A stretch of DNA of 6,337 bases, from contig CAAGKD010000138.1 in assembly GCA_900770335.1 (NCBI GenBank), positions 1 through 6,337 on the forward strand, read 5' to 3'. Position numbers and translations under genes: made by a program. The notes beneath the pieces are model-generated. The model ran no database searches, had not been told where the DNA came from, and saw only the letters and a program-made list of their open reading frames with translations. Positions 1 to 6,221 of the stretch are shown here, piece by piece. This stretch comes from an uncultured Sutterella sp. (GTDB lineage: Bacteria > Pseudomonadota > Gammaproteobacteria > Burkholderiales > Burkholderiaceae_F). The first letter of the stretch is position 1; the number at the start of each line of letters is the position of its first letter.

Positions 1-43
1 CCCGCCGGGGTGTTGCCTGCCCCGAACGTTTCCTATCTTTTGC

Positions 44-57
44 GGGGGGGGGGGGGG
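44..57. repeat. Homopolymer run of 14 G
   Basis: Fourteen consecutive G on the plus strand (C14 on the minus strand) lie 29 bases beyond the mltA stop codon, in the short non-coding stretch at the left edge. Runs of this length are prone to slippage, and in some bacteria they act as phase-variation switches when placed in a promoter or reading frame. Here it is downstream of mltA and could be upstream of a further minus-strand gene outside the window. No start codon for such a gene is visible at positions 1-43. The exact length is also the kind of thing sequencing gets wrong. The run is certain as written; any function is inference. Confidence 0.9.
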
Positions 58-86
58 CCGGGGGCGCCTGCGCTTTCCGCCGGCGG

Positions 87-1328
87 TCAGCGCGCTCCCG
101 GACGGATCGCCTCGGGCGCGAGGCCGTTGGGAACGAGCGCCCAGGCCCGGACGCGGCTCTTCTGCCGACCCGCGGCGGCCCCCGCCTCGTCGCCAAACCC
201 CCAGAAGAAGTCAAAACGCAGCACGCCCTGGATCGCGCCTCCCGTGTCCTGCGCGACGACGGGCCGGACGAAGGAGAGCGCCGGCCGGTCCTGCGAGGCT
301 TCGATGAGAAAGGGCGTTCCGAGCCGCCACTTCCTCGGGTCCGCCGCAACGGAGGCCCGGGGCGTGAGGGGCGCCCCCTGGGCTCCGAGCGGTCCGAGCG
401 CCGGGTCGCCCGAGCGCTCCTCGAAGAAGACGAAGCTCGGGTTCTGCGCGAGCGCCTCGTCCGTGCGCGAGGGATTGGCTCGGGCCCAGGCGCGGATCCG
501 CTGCATCGAGAGCGCGTGCATCGGAATTCCCTCGTGCTCGGAGAGCCACTTGCCGATCGCCTTGTAGGGCCAGCCGTTCTGGTCGGCGAACCCCACGCGC
601 ATGAAGGATCCGTCGGGAAGGGCGATTCGTCCCGAGCCCTGGATCTGCAGGAAGAACGCGTCGACGGGGTCGTCGACCCAGGCGAGGGCCCAGCGGTCCA
701 TGTCCGTGCGCTTCGTGATCGCGGCGCGGTCGCCGTAGGGAACGACCCGGCGGCCGTCGAGTCGACCGCGCAGGCGCTTGCCCTTGAGCTCCGGGTGCAG
801 GCTTGCGAGGGCGATGATGAGAAGGTCGTCCGGCACGCCGTAGATCGGGTGAACGTACTTTCCGCCCTTCGTGCGGCTGCCGTGAAGGAGCGGCTCGTAG
901 TAGCCTGTCATGAGACCCGTGTCACGCCACTCGACGCCGTTCGCGGATTCGGAGGAGGCCTCGATCCGCCAAGGCGTGAAGCGCGCGCGGAAGAACGATT
1001 CCGCCGATTCCGCGGGCGTCGCTGCGGCTTCGGCGCAGAGCTCGCTCCAGGGCGCGCTCCCGCCCATTCGGGCGCAGGAGAGTCGGAAGGCCGAGAGGGC
1101 GTTCGACCAGGCCTGCGGCTCGGCGGCCGGGACGCGCTCCCAGGGCTCAGCCGAGAAGCGCGCGTCGGGGACGGGCCTTCCGGGTTCGGGCGTCTCGACG
1201 GTCGTGCAGGCCGTGAGCGCGAGAAGAAGAGAGAGGGCGGCGAGCCTGAGCGGCTTCGCAAGCCCCTTCAGGGTATTTCGGGGATTCAGGATCTGCTGTC
1301 TGGCGCTGTTTCGGACGGGGCGGAGCAT
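87..1328 (-). CDS. mltA: Membrane-bound lytic murein transglycosylase A (MltA), lipoprotein
   Basis: This 413-residue protein cleaves the MurNAc-GlcNAc bond of peptidoglycan, giving 1,6-anhydro-muropeptides, and acts at the inner face of the outer membrane. A basic then hydrophobic N-terminus ends in lipobox L38-T-A-C41, so Cys41 should be lipidated. Family signatures in order are TGYYEP (141-146), VPYGDRAAI (196-204), QIQGSGR (228-234), PSFVFFEE (297-304) and the C-terminal 3D-domain segment AQDTGGAIQG...RFDFFWG (359-377). D373 aligns with the catalytic Asp308 (mature numbering) of E. coli MltA. The protein is somewhat longer than the E. coli one (365). The ATG at 1328 is the only ATG before the lipobox; it puts 40 residues ahead of Cys41, long for a lipoprotein signal, and has no clear Shine-Dalgarno sequence, so the true start is uncertain. 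It is divergent from rpe. The family call is firm. Confidence 0.95.
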   Translation of the reverse strand: MLRPVRNSARQQILNPRNTLKGLAKPLRLAALSLLLALTACTTVETPEPGRPVPDARFSAEPWERVPAAEPQAWSNALSAFRLSCARMGGSAPWSELCAEAAATPAESAESFFRARFTPWRIEASSESANGVEWRDTGLMTGYYEPLLHGSRTKGGKYVHPIYGVPDDLLIIALASLHPELKGKRLRGRLDGRRVVPYGDRAAITKRTDMDRWALAWVDDPVDAFFLQIQGSGRIALPDGSFMRVGFADQNGWPYKAIGKWLSEHEGIPMHALSMQRIRAWARANPSRTDEALAQNPSFVFFEERSGDPALGPLGAQGAPLTPRASVAADPRKWRLGTPFLIEASQDRPALSFVRPVVAQDTGGAIQGVLRFDFFWGFGDEAGAAAGRQKSRVRAWALVPNGLAPEAIRPGAR

Positions 1329-1393
1329 GGCGGGTTCAGAATGGACGGAGAAACGGCTCAGCGGCCGAGTCTAGCCCGCTCGCGGGCCGCAGA

Positions 1394-1399
1394 TATACT
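1394..1399 (+). promoter_or_regulatory. Possible -10 element of the rpe operon promoter
   Basis: TATACT matches the sigma70 -10 consensus at five of six positions and is the only AT-rich patch in the 168-base mltA-rpe spacer. No good -35 lies 16-18 bases upstream (the region reads CTAGCC), so the promoter would be weak or activator-dependent. Transcription starting near 1406 would give rpe a leader of about 90 bases. That leader contains a 5-bp GC hairpin (arms 1419-1423 and 1429-1433, loop GGTCG) of unknown significance. No mltA promoter could be identified on the other strand. Confidence 0.35.
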
Positions 1400-1496
1400 G
1401 ACGCCGGCTCCTCCCGGCCCGCCGGTCGGGCGGAATCCTTTCGATCCATTTCCGGCGGCCCTCCAGGCCGTCCTCCCAGAGCTATCGAGGCCCCTC

Positions 1497-2210
1497 ATGC
1501 GCACCTGCCGCATCGCTCCGTCCATCCTCTCCGCCGACTTCGCCCGCCTGGGCGAGGAAGTCCGCGACGTCGCCCGCGCGGGCGCCGACTGGATTCACTT
1601 CGACGTGATGGACAACCACTACGTTCCGAACCTCACGGTCGGCCCCCTCGTGCTCAAGGCGATCCGCCCGCACGTGACGATTCCGATCGACGTGCATCTG
1701 ATGATCGAGCCTGTCGACGCGCTCATCCCGAGCTTCATCGATGCAGGCGCGGACATCATCACGTTCCACTGCGAGGCCTCCCGCCACATCGACCGCACGC
1801 TGCAGCTCATCCGCAAGGCCGGCAGGAAGGCGGGCTTGGTCTTCAATCCCGCCACGCCGCTCTCGTACCTTGACTACGAGCTCGACCAGATCGACGTCGT
1901 GCTCCTCATGAGCGTCAATCCGGGCTTTGGCGGACAGAGCTTCATCGAGTCGACGATCGAGAAGGCCGCCGCCGTGCGCGAGCGGCTCGACGCCTATCGC
2001 GCGCAGACGGGCCGTGAAATCGCCCTTGAGATCGACGGCGGCGTGAAGCCCGGGAACATCGCCCGCATCGCAGCCGCTGGCGCGGACACCTTCGTCGCGG
2101 GCTCGGCCGTCTTCGGCGCGGGCTCGGCCGAGGGCTACGCCCGCGTGATTCGCGAGATGCGCGAGGCCGTGGCGGCGCTTCCCAACTCCGACGAGGACGC
2201 GCGCGAATGA
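1497..2210 (+). CDS. rpe: Ribulose-phosphate 3-epimerase
   Basis: This 237-residue TIM-barrel enzyme interconverts D-ribulose 5-phosphate and D-xylulose 5-phosphate in the cytoplasmic pentose phosphate (or Calvin) pathway. All expected signatures are present: APSILSADFARLGEE (7-21), the metal- and catalysis-linked H34/D36 in HFDVMDNHYVPN, H67 in DVHLM, the phosphate-gripping loop NPGFGGQSF (141-149) and catalytic D180 in EIDGG. Asp36 and Asp180 are the acid/base pair of the family. The length is slightly above the usual 220-230 because of a charged C-terminal tail. The ATG at 1497 is chosen because GAGG (1487-1490) lies 6 bases upstream and the family homology begins right there; the frame stays open far upstream, but that part is antisense to mltA. 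It is the first gene of the operon and its stop overlaps the gph start (ATGA). Confidence 0.97.
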   Translation: MRTCRIAPSILSADFARLGEEVRDVARAGADWIHFDVMDNHYVPNLTVGPLVLKAIRPHVTIPIDVHLMIEPVDALIPSFIDAGADIITFHCEASRHIDRTLQLIRKAGRKAGLVFNPATPLSYLDYELDQIDVVLLMSVNPGFGGQSFIESTIEKAAAVRERLDAYRAQTGREIALEIDGGVKPGNIARIAAAGADTFVAGSAVFGAGSAEGYARVIREMREAVAALPNSDEDARE

Positions 2211-2923
2211 TCCGTCTCGCCTGCTTTGACCTTGACGGCACGCTCGTGAGCTCGCTGCCGGAGATCGCCGCGGGCGTGCGCGAGCTCGCCAGGAGGGAAA
2301 GCCTTCCCGAGCCCTCGGACGCCGTCGTGGGGAATATGATCGGCGGCGGCGTGCGGGTGCTCATCGAGCGCCTCGCCGCCTGGTGGCGCGGCTCGGGGGA
2401 AAGCCCGGCGATCGATGAGGAGACGCTTCTCAAGCGACTCGTAGCCATTTGGTCGGCCATGGACGGCGGCCTCATCGCGCTCATCCCCGGCGCCTTCGAA
2501 GGCGTGCGGGCGCTGCGCGATGCGGGGGTCTCGACCTGGCTTGTCACGAACAAGGAGGAGTCCCTCGCGCGGGCCTTCCTCGAGCGGCGCGGCCTCACGG
2601 ACGCCTTTGACGGCATTCTTGGCGCGCACGCCCGGCCGGGCGTGCGCCTGAAGCCCTTCCCCGACATGATCGAGTTCGCGATGCGCGAGGCGGGTGCCTC
2701 GCGCGAGGAGACCATCATGGTGGGCGACAGCCGCAACGACGCGCTCGCCGCCCGCGCGGCGGGCGTCCGGGCGCTTCTTGTCGAGACGGGCTACAACGAG
2801 GGCGAGCCCCTCGCCCGCTGGGCGCAGGGCGAAGGCTTCACGGAGGTGCTTCCGGACGCAGGCGCGGCCTGCGCGAAGGCGCTTCGCGAGATCCGCGATG
2901 AGATCGAGGAGGGGGGAGAATGA
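2207..2923 (+). CDS. gph: Phosphoglycolate phosphatase, HAD superfamily
   Basis: This 238-residue cytoplasmic HAD hydrolase is predicted to dephosphorylate 2-phosphoglycolate, a product of DNA 3'-end repair and of Rubisco oxygenation, to glycolate. HAD motifs are complete: motif I D8-L-D10-G-T-L with nucleophile D8 and acid/base D10; motif II T114 in VTNK; motif III K149 followed by PFPD; motif IV GDSRND with D174 and D178 for Mg2+. The cap domain lies between motifs I and II (about residues 16-95), as in the Gph/PGP subgroup. The start overlaps the rpe stop by four bases, with GAGGA (2193-2197) nine bases upstream. The rpe-gph pair is common in proteobacteria, where trpE often follows; here an unrelated small secreted protein follows instead. 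HAD specificity cannot be read from sequence alone, but the rpe linkage and KPFPD motif favour Gph. Confidence 0.92.
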   Translation: MIRLACFDLDGTLVSSLPEIAAGVRELARRESLPEPSDAVVGNMIGGGVRVLIERLAAWWRGSGESPAIDEETLLKRLVAIWSAMDGGLIALIPGAFEGVRALRDAGVSTWLVTNKEESLARAFLERRGLTDAFDGILGAHARPGVRLKPFPDMIEFAMREAGASREETIMVGDSRNDALAARAAGVRALLVETGYNEGEPLARWAQGEGFTEVLPDAGAACAKALREIRDEIEEGGE

Positions 2924-3384
2924 AGTTCAGTACACTCGTGCGCATCGCGTCGCTCTGCGGCCTCTGCGCGCTTCTCGCCTCGGGCGCGGCGCAGGCCGCG
3001 GCCAAGGCTGAGCCGCCGAGCTCCGAGCAGGTCCGCGCCTGCTACGGCGCGCTCAAGGGGGAGGATGCGAACGCCAAGGGCAAGTGCCTCGCGCTCGAGC
3101 TCGCGCTCGTGCAGTCCGAGTACAAGGACGTGTCGGATCGCGTCGCCGCGCTCGCCCGGGCGCTCGACAAGAACGCCGGGGGCGGGCGCACCCGCTGGAA
3201 CAAGTCTGTCCTCGCCGGGCAGAGCTTCGAGAGCTACGTGAAGCGCGACTGCGACTTCGTCGAGGAGACGACGGACGGCGCGAAGCGCCTCAAGGCGAAC
3301 GCCGGGCTCTCCTGCCGCATCGGCTACTACCGCATGCGCACGAGCGTTCTGACGAACCGCCACTTCGGACAGGGGCGGCGCTGA
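2920..3384 (+). CDS. Small secreted protein resembling the LprI/DUF1311 family
   Basis: This 154-residue protein has a classical signal peptide: basic start, hydrophobic core 8-22, and a probable cleavage after A26 in ASGAAQA. It is not a lipoprotein; the Cys at 13 and 16 lie inside the signal core. The mature part has four Cys (41, 56, 111, 132), a helical stretch ELALVQSEYKDVSDRVAALARAL (60-82), W93, and a pattern of Trp, then C in KRDC, then C in LSC followed by RMRTSVL. This is the layout of DUF1311/LprI-like domains, which are periplasmic and likely disulfide-bonded; mycobacterial LprI inhibits lysozyme, but most members have no known role. The ATGA overlap with gph and a very strong Shine-Dalgarno GAGGAGG (2906-2912), seven bases from the ATG, suggest high expression relative to its neighbours. 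The family call is by pattern recognition; function is unknown. Confidence 0.75.
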   Translation: MKFSTLVRIASLCGLCALLASGAAQAAAKAEPPSSEQVRACYGALKGEDANAKGKCLALELALVQSEYKDVSDRVAALARALDKNAGGGRTRWNKSVLAGQSFESYVKRDCDFVEETTDGAKRLKANAGLSCRIGYYRMRTSVLTNRHFGQGRR

Positions 3385-4184
3385 TGAGGTCGGCCTTCGC
3401 AAGCCCCGACCTTTCGACCGCGGCCCTCACAGGCCGTTGGCGGGAGATGACGGAGCGCTTTCTGCAGTCCCCAAAGGGCGCGCGTCTGCGCGAGCGCATC
3501 GCCGCCGAAGCCGCGAACGTCTATCCGCCCCGGCCCTTCCGGGCGCTCGAGCTCACGCCCTACGAGTCCGTCCGCGCGGTGATCCTCGGGCAGGACCCCT
3601 ATCACACGCCGGGAAAGGCCTGCGGCCTGGCGTTCTCCGTCCCCGACGGGGAGCGGATCGCTCCATCGCTGCGGAACATGTTCAAGGTGGCGGCCGGTGC
3701 GGACGGCGCCGGCGCAGCTCCGAGAACCCGCACGGACCTCACGGACTGGGCGGCCTCGGGCGTGCTCCTGCTCAATCCGATCCTCACCGTGCGCGAGGGC
3801 GAGCCGCTCTCGCACGCCGGCTGGGGATGGGAGACGCTGACGCGCGGAGTCATCGAGGCGCTCGCCCGGGAGCGAAGCGGCCTCGTCTTCTTTCTTTGGG
3901 GCCGCCCGGCGGCGAAGTTCCTGCCCTTGATCGAACCCCATCGCGAGGCCCGGAGGCATTTCGTCCTCACGGCCTCGCACCCCTCGCCCCTCTCGGCCTC
4001 CCGGGGCGAGGACGCGTTCCTGCGCTCGGACTGCTTTCGCGTCGCGAACGACTGGCTCGCCGGACGGGGCGAGGCGCCGATCGACTGGAACGGACGGGGC
4101 CGGACGGAGGCGGAGCCTTCGGCCGATCCGCGCCGCTGCGGCCGGAAGGCTCCGGAGCAACCAGATCAGCCGACGCTCTTCTGA
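3384..4184 (+). CDS. ung: Uracil-DNA glycosylase, family 1, with extended C-terminal tail
   Basis: This 266-residue enzyme excises uracil from DNA to start base excision repair. Catalytic signatures are complete: GQDPYH (69-74) with the water-activating D71, F84 that stacks on uracil, GVLLLN (126-131) with uracil-reading N131, FFLWGRPAAKF (169-179), and HPSPLSASRG (199-208) with H199 and the minor-groove Leu loop. The residue after LLN is Pro where E. coli has Thr. The core ends at PIDW (232-235), near where the E. coli protein (229 aa) stops. A further 31 polar residues follow, ending in QPTLF (262-266), which resembles the QxxLF sliding-clamp motif. The ATG at 3384 overlaps the previous stop (TGATG), with AGGGG eight bases upstream; the frame is open further upstream, but only as a shadow of the preceding gene. 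It is the last gene of the operon and its 3' end overlaps the convergent M61 gene. Confidence 0.96.
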   Translation: MRSAFASPDLSTAALTGRWREMTERFLQSPKGARLRERIAAEAANVYPPRPFRALELTPYESVRAVILGQDPYHTPGKACGLAFSVPDGERIAPSLRNMFKVAAGADGAGAAPRTRTDLTDWAASGVLLLNPILTVREGEPLSHAGWGWETLTRGVIEALARERSGLVFFLWGRPAAKFLPLIEPHREARRHFVLTASHPSPLSASRGEDAFLRSDCFRVANDWLAGRGEAPIDWNGRGRTEAEPSADPRRCGRKAPEQPDQPTLF

Positions 4185-5968
4185 GCGGTCCTGTCCGCAT
4201 CCCCGGCCGGGACGACGCGCTGCGGAAGGAGCGCGAGGAACTCTGGCGCAAGAGGGCGGGTGAGGTCGAGCGCTCCCGAGAGGAGCCGCGCTCCCCGGAA
4301 GAAGTGAACCGTCACCTTCCGCCCCCGGGCGCGTTCGATCTGTCGGTTGATCGTCTCGACCGCCGCGCGCTCGCCGTCCACGGCGACGATCTCGTCGCCC
4401 GAGAAGATCCCCGCCGCGAAGGCGGGGGACGCGCTCGGAACGTCGCCCGCGAACGGGCGGCCGCTCCTCGGCTTCACGCGCAGCCCCGCCAGACGCAGGG
4501 CCGCTGGCGCGGCCGGATCGGGCTCAAGCGCGAGCCCTTGCTCCGCGAGCGCCTCCCCCACGGCCTTCTCCCAGAGGGCTCGGTCGCCTCGTCCCTCGAC
4601 GAGGCGCTCGATGAAGGCCGTGAGATCCTCTCCCGTCACTTCACGGATCACCCCGGCGATGCCGCGGTCCGGGAGACCCGGCCATTCCCCGCGGGCGATC
4701 GCTTTGCGCACCCGTGCGAACCACCCTGCGAGGAACTTCGCGAGGTCCGAGGCGCTCTTCGTCCGGCGGCGCAGCTCCGCGTCGATGAGAAGCGCGGCGA
4801 GCGCGCCCTTCGTGTAGTAGGAGACCTGCGAGTAGAAGGAGTCCTGCGTCGGGCGGTAGAGCTTCGTCCAGGCGCAGAAGCCCGATTCGGAAAGGCTCAT
4901 CCGGTCAAAGCCCTCGCGGCCGAAGGCGGCGTTGAGGCGCTCGGCGAAGCGTCGCCTCGCCTCCTGCCCGTCGATGACGCCCGCGAGAAGAGGAATCCGG
5001 CTCTCGAAGTGCGAAGTGACGCCCTCGAAGATCCAGAGGTCGTGCGAGGGGTTCTCCCGCGAGAGGTCGTAAGGCAGGAACGCCGAGGGCTTGAGGCGTT
5101 TGACGAGCCAGGCGTGGAAGTACTCGTGCGCGGCGAGGATGAGAAACTCCGAATACCCCTTGGGCGGCTCGGATTCATGGGCGGCGGGAAGATTCTCCGG
5201 ATCCTCGAGGAGCATCGTCCCCGCGGCGTGCTCGAGTCCGCCGTAGGCCCCCGGCGCAAGATGCATGACGAGAAGGTACCGATCAAAGGGCGCGCGGGCG
5301 TCCTTGGGATCCCAGAAGCGGATGGCGGCTTCGAATGTCCGCGAGAGGTCTCGCGCGATCCGATCGCGGTTGAGGCTCGCAGCGCCCGTGATGACGATCC
5401 GGTGCGGCGTGCCGCAGACCGTGAGATCCAGGATGTGAGCGTTCACTTCGCTCTCGGGCGTCAGCGCGAAGGGGGAGTCAAGAAGCTCGTCGATCGAGCG
5501 GGCGGTCCATTCGTTCGGAGAGACGGCGTCAAGCGCCGAGTGAACCCGCCAGCCCGGAGCATCGAAGGCGATGCAGCAGTCGACGGGACCGTCGGCGCAG
5601 CGCGAGGGGAAGAGGAGAGTCGCGGGAGGATTGACAAACCCGCGATCCGAGTCGATCCAGGCGTCATGGATGCCCTGCGAGAAGGCGAAGACCGTCCAGC
5701 GGACCTCGATCTCCTCTTCGCTCGAAGCTCCGAGCAGATCAATGCGCCAGCGGGCCTTGCCCGTCTGCTTGACAGGAAGAGGCAGACCCTTCGACGAGGA
5801 TGCGCTCAGCTCCGAGACCCTTCCTGCGTATTCGCGCAGAACGTAGCTTCCCGGCGTCCAGACGGGCATCTGAAGCGTGAGGTGATCCTGATTCCCGGCG
5901 GGAAGAGAAAGAAGGACGGAATAGCGATGCCGGACGGGATCCGGCGTGAGCGTGTAGTGAAGCGTCAT
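4166..5968 (-). CDS. M61-family zinc aminopeptidase with C-terminal PDZ domain
   Basis: This 600-residue metallopeptidase belongs to the glycyl-aminopeptidase family (M61), related in fold to M1 aminopeptidases. The N-terminal beta domain begins at once (MTLHYTLTPDP...) with family motif WTPGSY (37-42). The substrate-site motif GGLEH is at 243-247. Zinc ligands are H281 and H285 in HEYFHAW and E315 in WIFEGVTSHFE. YYTKG (384-388) is the conserved motif preceding the helical C-terminal region. A PDZ domain follows at about 490-560 (GDVPSASPAFAAGIFSGDEI). There is no signal peptide or membrane segment, so it should be cytosolic. The start is supported by AAAGG (minus strand, 5980-5976) seven bases before the ATG. 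It is transcribed away from the rRNA operon and converges on ung, and no promoter was recognised in the short upstream space. Physiological substrates are unknown. Confidence 0.93.
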   Translation of the reverse strand: MTLHYTLTPDPVRHRYSVLLSLPAGNQDHLTLQMPVWTPGSYVLREYAGRVSELSASSSKGLPLPVKQTGKARWRIDLLGASSEEEIEVRWTVFAFSQGIHDAWIDSDRGFVNPPATLLFPSRCADGPVDCCIAFDAPGWRVHSALDAVSPNEWTARSIDELLDSPFALTPESEVNAHILDLTVCGTPHRIVITGAASLNRDRIARDLSRTFEAAIRFWDPKDARAPFDRYLLVMHLAPGAYGGLEHAAGTMLLEDPENLPAAHESEPPKGYSEFLILAAHEYFHAWLVKRLKPSAFLPYDLSRENPSHDLWIFEGVTSHFESRIPLLAGVIDGQEARRRFAERLNAAFGREGFDRMSLSESGFCAWTKLYRPTQDSFYSQVSYYTKGALAALLIDAELRRRTKSASDLAKFLAGWFARVRKAIARGEWPGLPDRGIAGVIREVTGEDLTAFIERLVEGRGDRALWEKAVGEALAEQGLALEPDPAAPAALRLAGLRVKPRSGRPFAGDVPSASPAFAAGIFSGDEIVAVDGERAAVETINRQIERARGRKVTVHFFRGARLLSGALDLTRPLAPEFLALLPQRVVPAGDADRTAQKSVG

Positions 5969-6011
5969 GGAGGCACCTTTCGAAGATCGGGGTTTCGCAA
6001 GTCTAGGAAGA

Positions 6012-6038
6012 CCGGCCGTCTCAGCGCCGGAGTTTTTT
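6012..6038 (+). terminator. Weak terminator-like hairpin with T6, or upstream element of rrn P1
   Basis: A 5-bp GC stem (CCGGC 6012-6016, GCCGG 6026-6030, 9-base loop) is followed by AG and six T (6033-6038). It looks like a short intrinsic terminator reading rightward and could insulate the rRNA operon from stray plus-strand transcription. The T run also sits about 10-15 bases upstream of the P1 -35, where a proximal UP element would bind the RNA polymerase alpha subunit. The two roles are not exclusive, and both are inferred. Confidence 0.3.
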
Positions 6039-6047
6039 CAAGAGACC

Positions 6048-6075
6048 TTGACAAGCTCGTCTGGATGCGTACAAT
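6048..6075 (+). promoter_or_regulatory. rRNA operon promoter P1
   Basis: A perfect sigma70 -35 TTGACA (6048-6053) and a five-of-six -10 TACAAT (6070-6075) are separated by 16 bases, as in classical rrn P1 promoters. A T6 run just upstream may serve as a proximal UP element. The predicted transcription start is near 6082. It points into the boxA-bearing rrn leader and away from the M61 gene, whose start codon is 80 bases to the left. Confidence 0.8.
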
Positions 6076-6084
6076 TCGCAGTCT

Positions 6085-6100
6085 GCTCCGGAAACGGAGC
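6085..6100 (+). other. GAAA-capped hairpin at the predicted 5' end of the P1 transcript
   Basis: GCTCCG (6085-6090) pairs perfectly with CGGAGC (6095-6100) across a GAAA loop, a GNRA tetraloop. This gives a very stable 6-bp stem only about three bases from the predicted P1 start near 6082. Such 5'-terminal stems can protect RNA from 5'-end-dependent decay or affect promoter escape. The structure is read directly; the role is inferred. Confidence 0.6.
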
Positions 6101-6151
6101 TGCAGAACAAGGTGCGACGCCTGACGAAGAAAGCTTCCGAAGAAAACGCCC

Positions 6152-6180
6152 TTGACAAGTTGAGTTGAGTTCTGTAAGAT
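6152..6180 (+). promoter_or_regulatory. rRNA operon promoter P2
   Basis: TTGACA (6152-6157), a 17-base spacer and TAAGAT (6175-6180, four of six to TATAAT) form a second promoter 104-105 bases downstream of P1. This matches the tandem P1/P2 arrangement of many proteobacterial rrn operons. P1 and P2 share the 9-base block CTTGACAAG around the -35 (6047-6055 and 6151-6159). The spacer contains a short tandem repeat, GTTGAGTTGAGTT (6159-6171). Transcription should start near 6187. Confidence 0.75.
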
Positions 6181-6190
6181 TTCGACTCTT

Positions 6191-6220
6191 CGTCGTTCGG
6201 GCGAAACGCTTCGAATGACG
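6191..6220 (+). promoter_or_regulatory. boxB-like stem-loop preceding boxA
   Basis: CGTCGTTCG (6191-6199) pairs with CGAATGACG (6212-6220) through nine pairs, one of them G-U. The stem continues through a G-U pair (6200/6210) and GCG/CGC (6201-6203/6207-6209) closing an AAA loop, with U6211 bulged. Its place directly before boxA matches the boxB-boxA order of rrn antitermination leaders. Confidence 0.65.
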
Positions 6221-6221
6221 A

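Noticed and set aside
77..86. CCGCCGGCGG palindrome directly after the mltA stop as a terminator
   Set aside because: The palindrome has little room for a loop and no T run follows on the minus strand, so an intrinsic terminator cannot be supported.
10..567. Plus-strand frame across the G14 run and into mltA
   Set aside because: It is antisense to the conserved C-terminal domain of MltA, low in complexity, and without a recognisable domain or start signal.
516..1496. In-frame upstream extension of rpe to a 564-codon protein
   Set aside because: The extension is the in-register antisense of mltA plus the spacer. Rpe homology starts at 1497 with a Shine-Dalgarno sequence in place.
3084..3383. 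Upstream extension of ung through the preceding gene
   Set aside because: It is an Arg-rich out-of-frame shadow of the secreted protein gene. The ATG at 3384 with TGATG coupling and the family start agree.
3437..6124. An 895-codon plus-strand reading frame opposite the M61 gene
   Set aside because: Its codons are exact reverse complements, in register, of the M61 codons. It stays open because TTA, CTA and TCA codons are avoided in GC-rich genes. Its left part runs out of frame through ung, and the product is Arg/Gly/Pro-rich with no recognisable domain.
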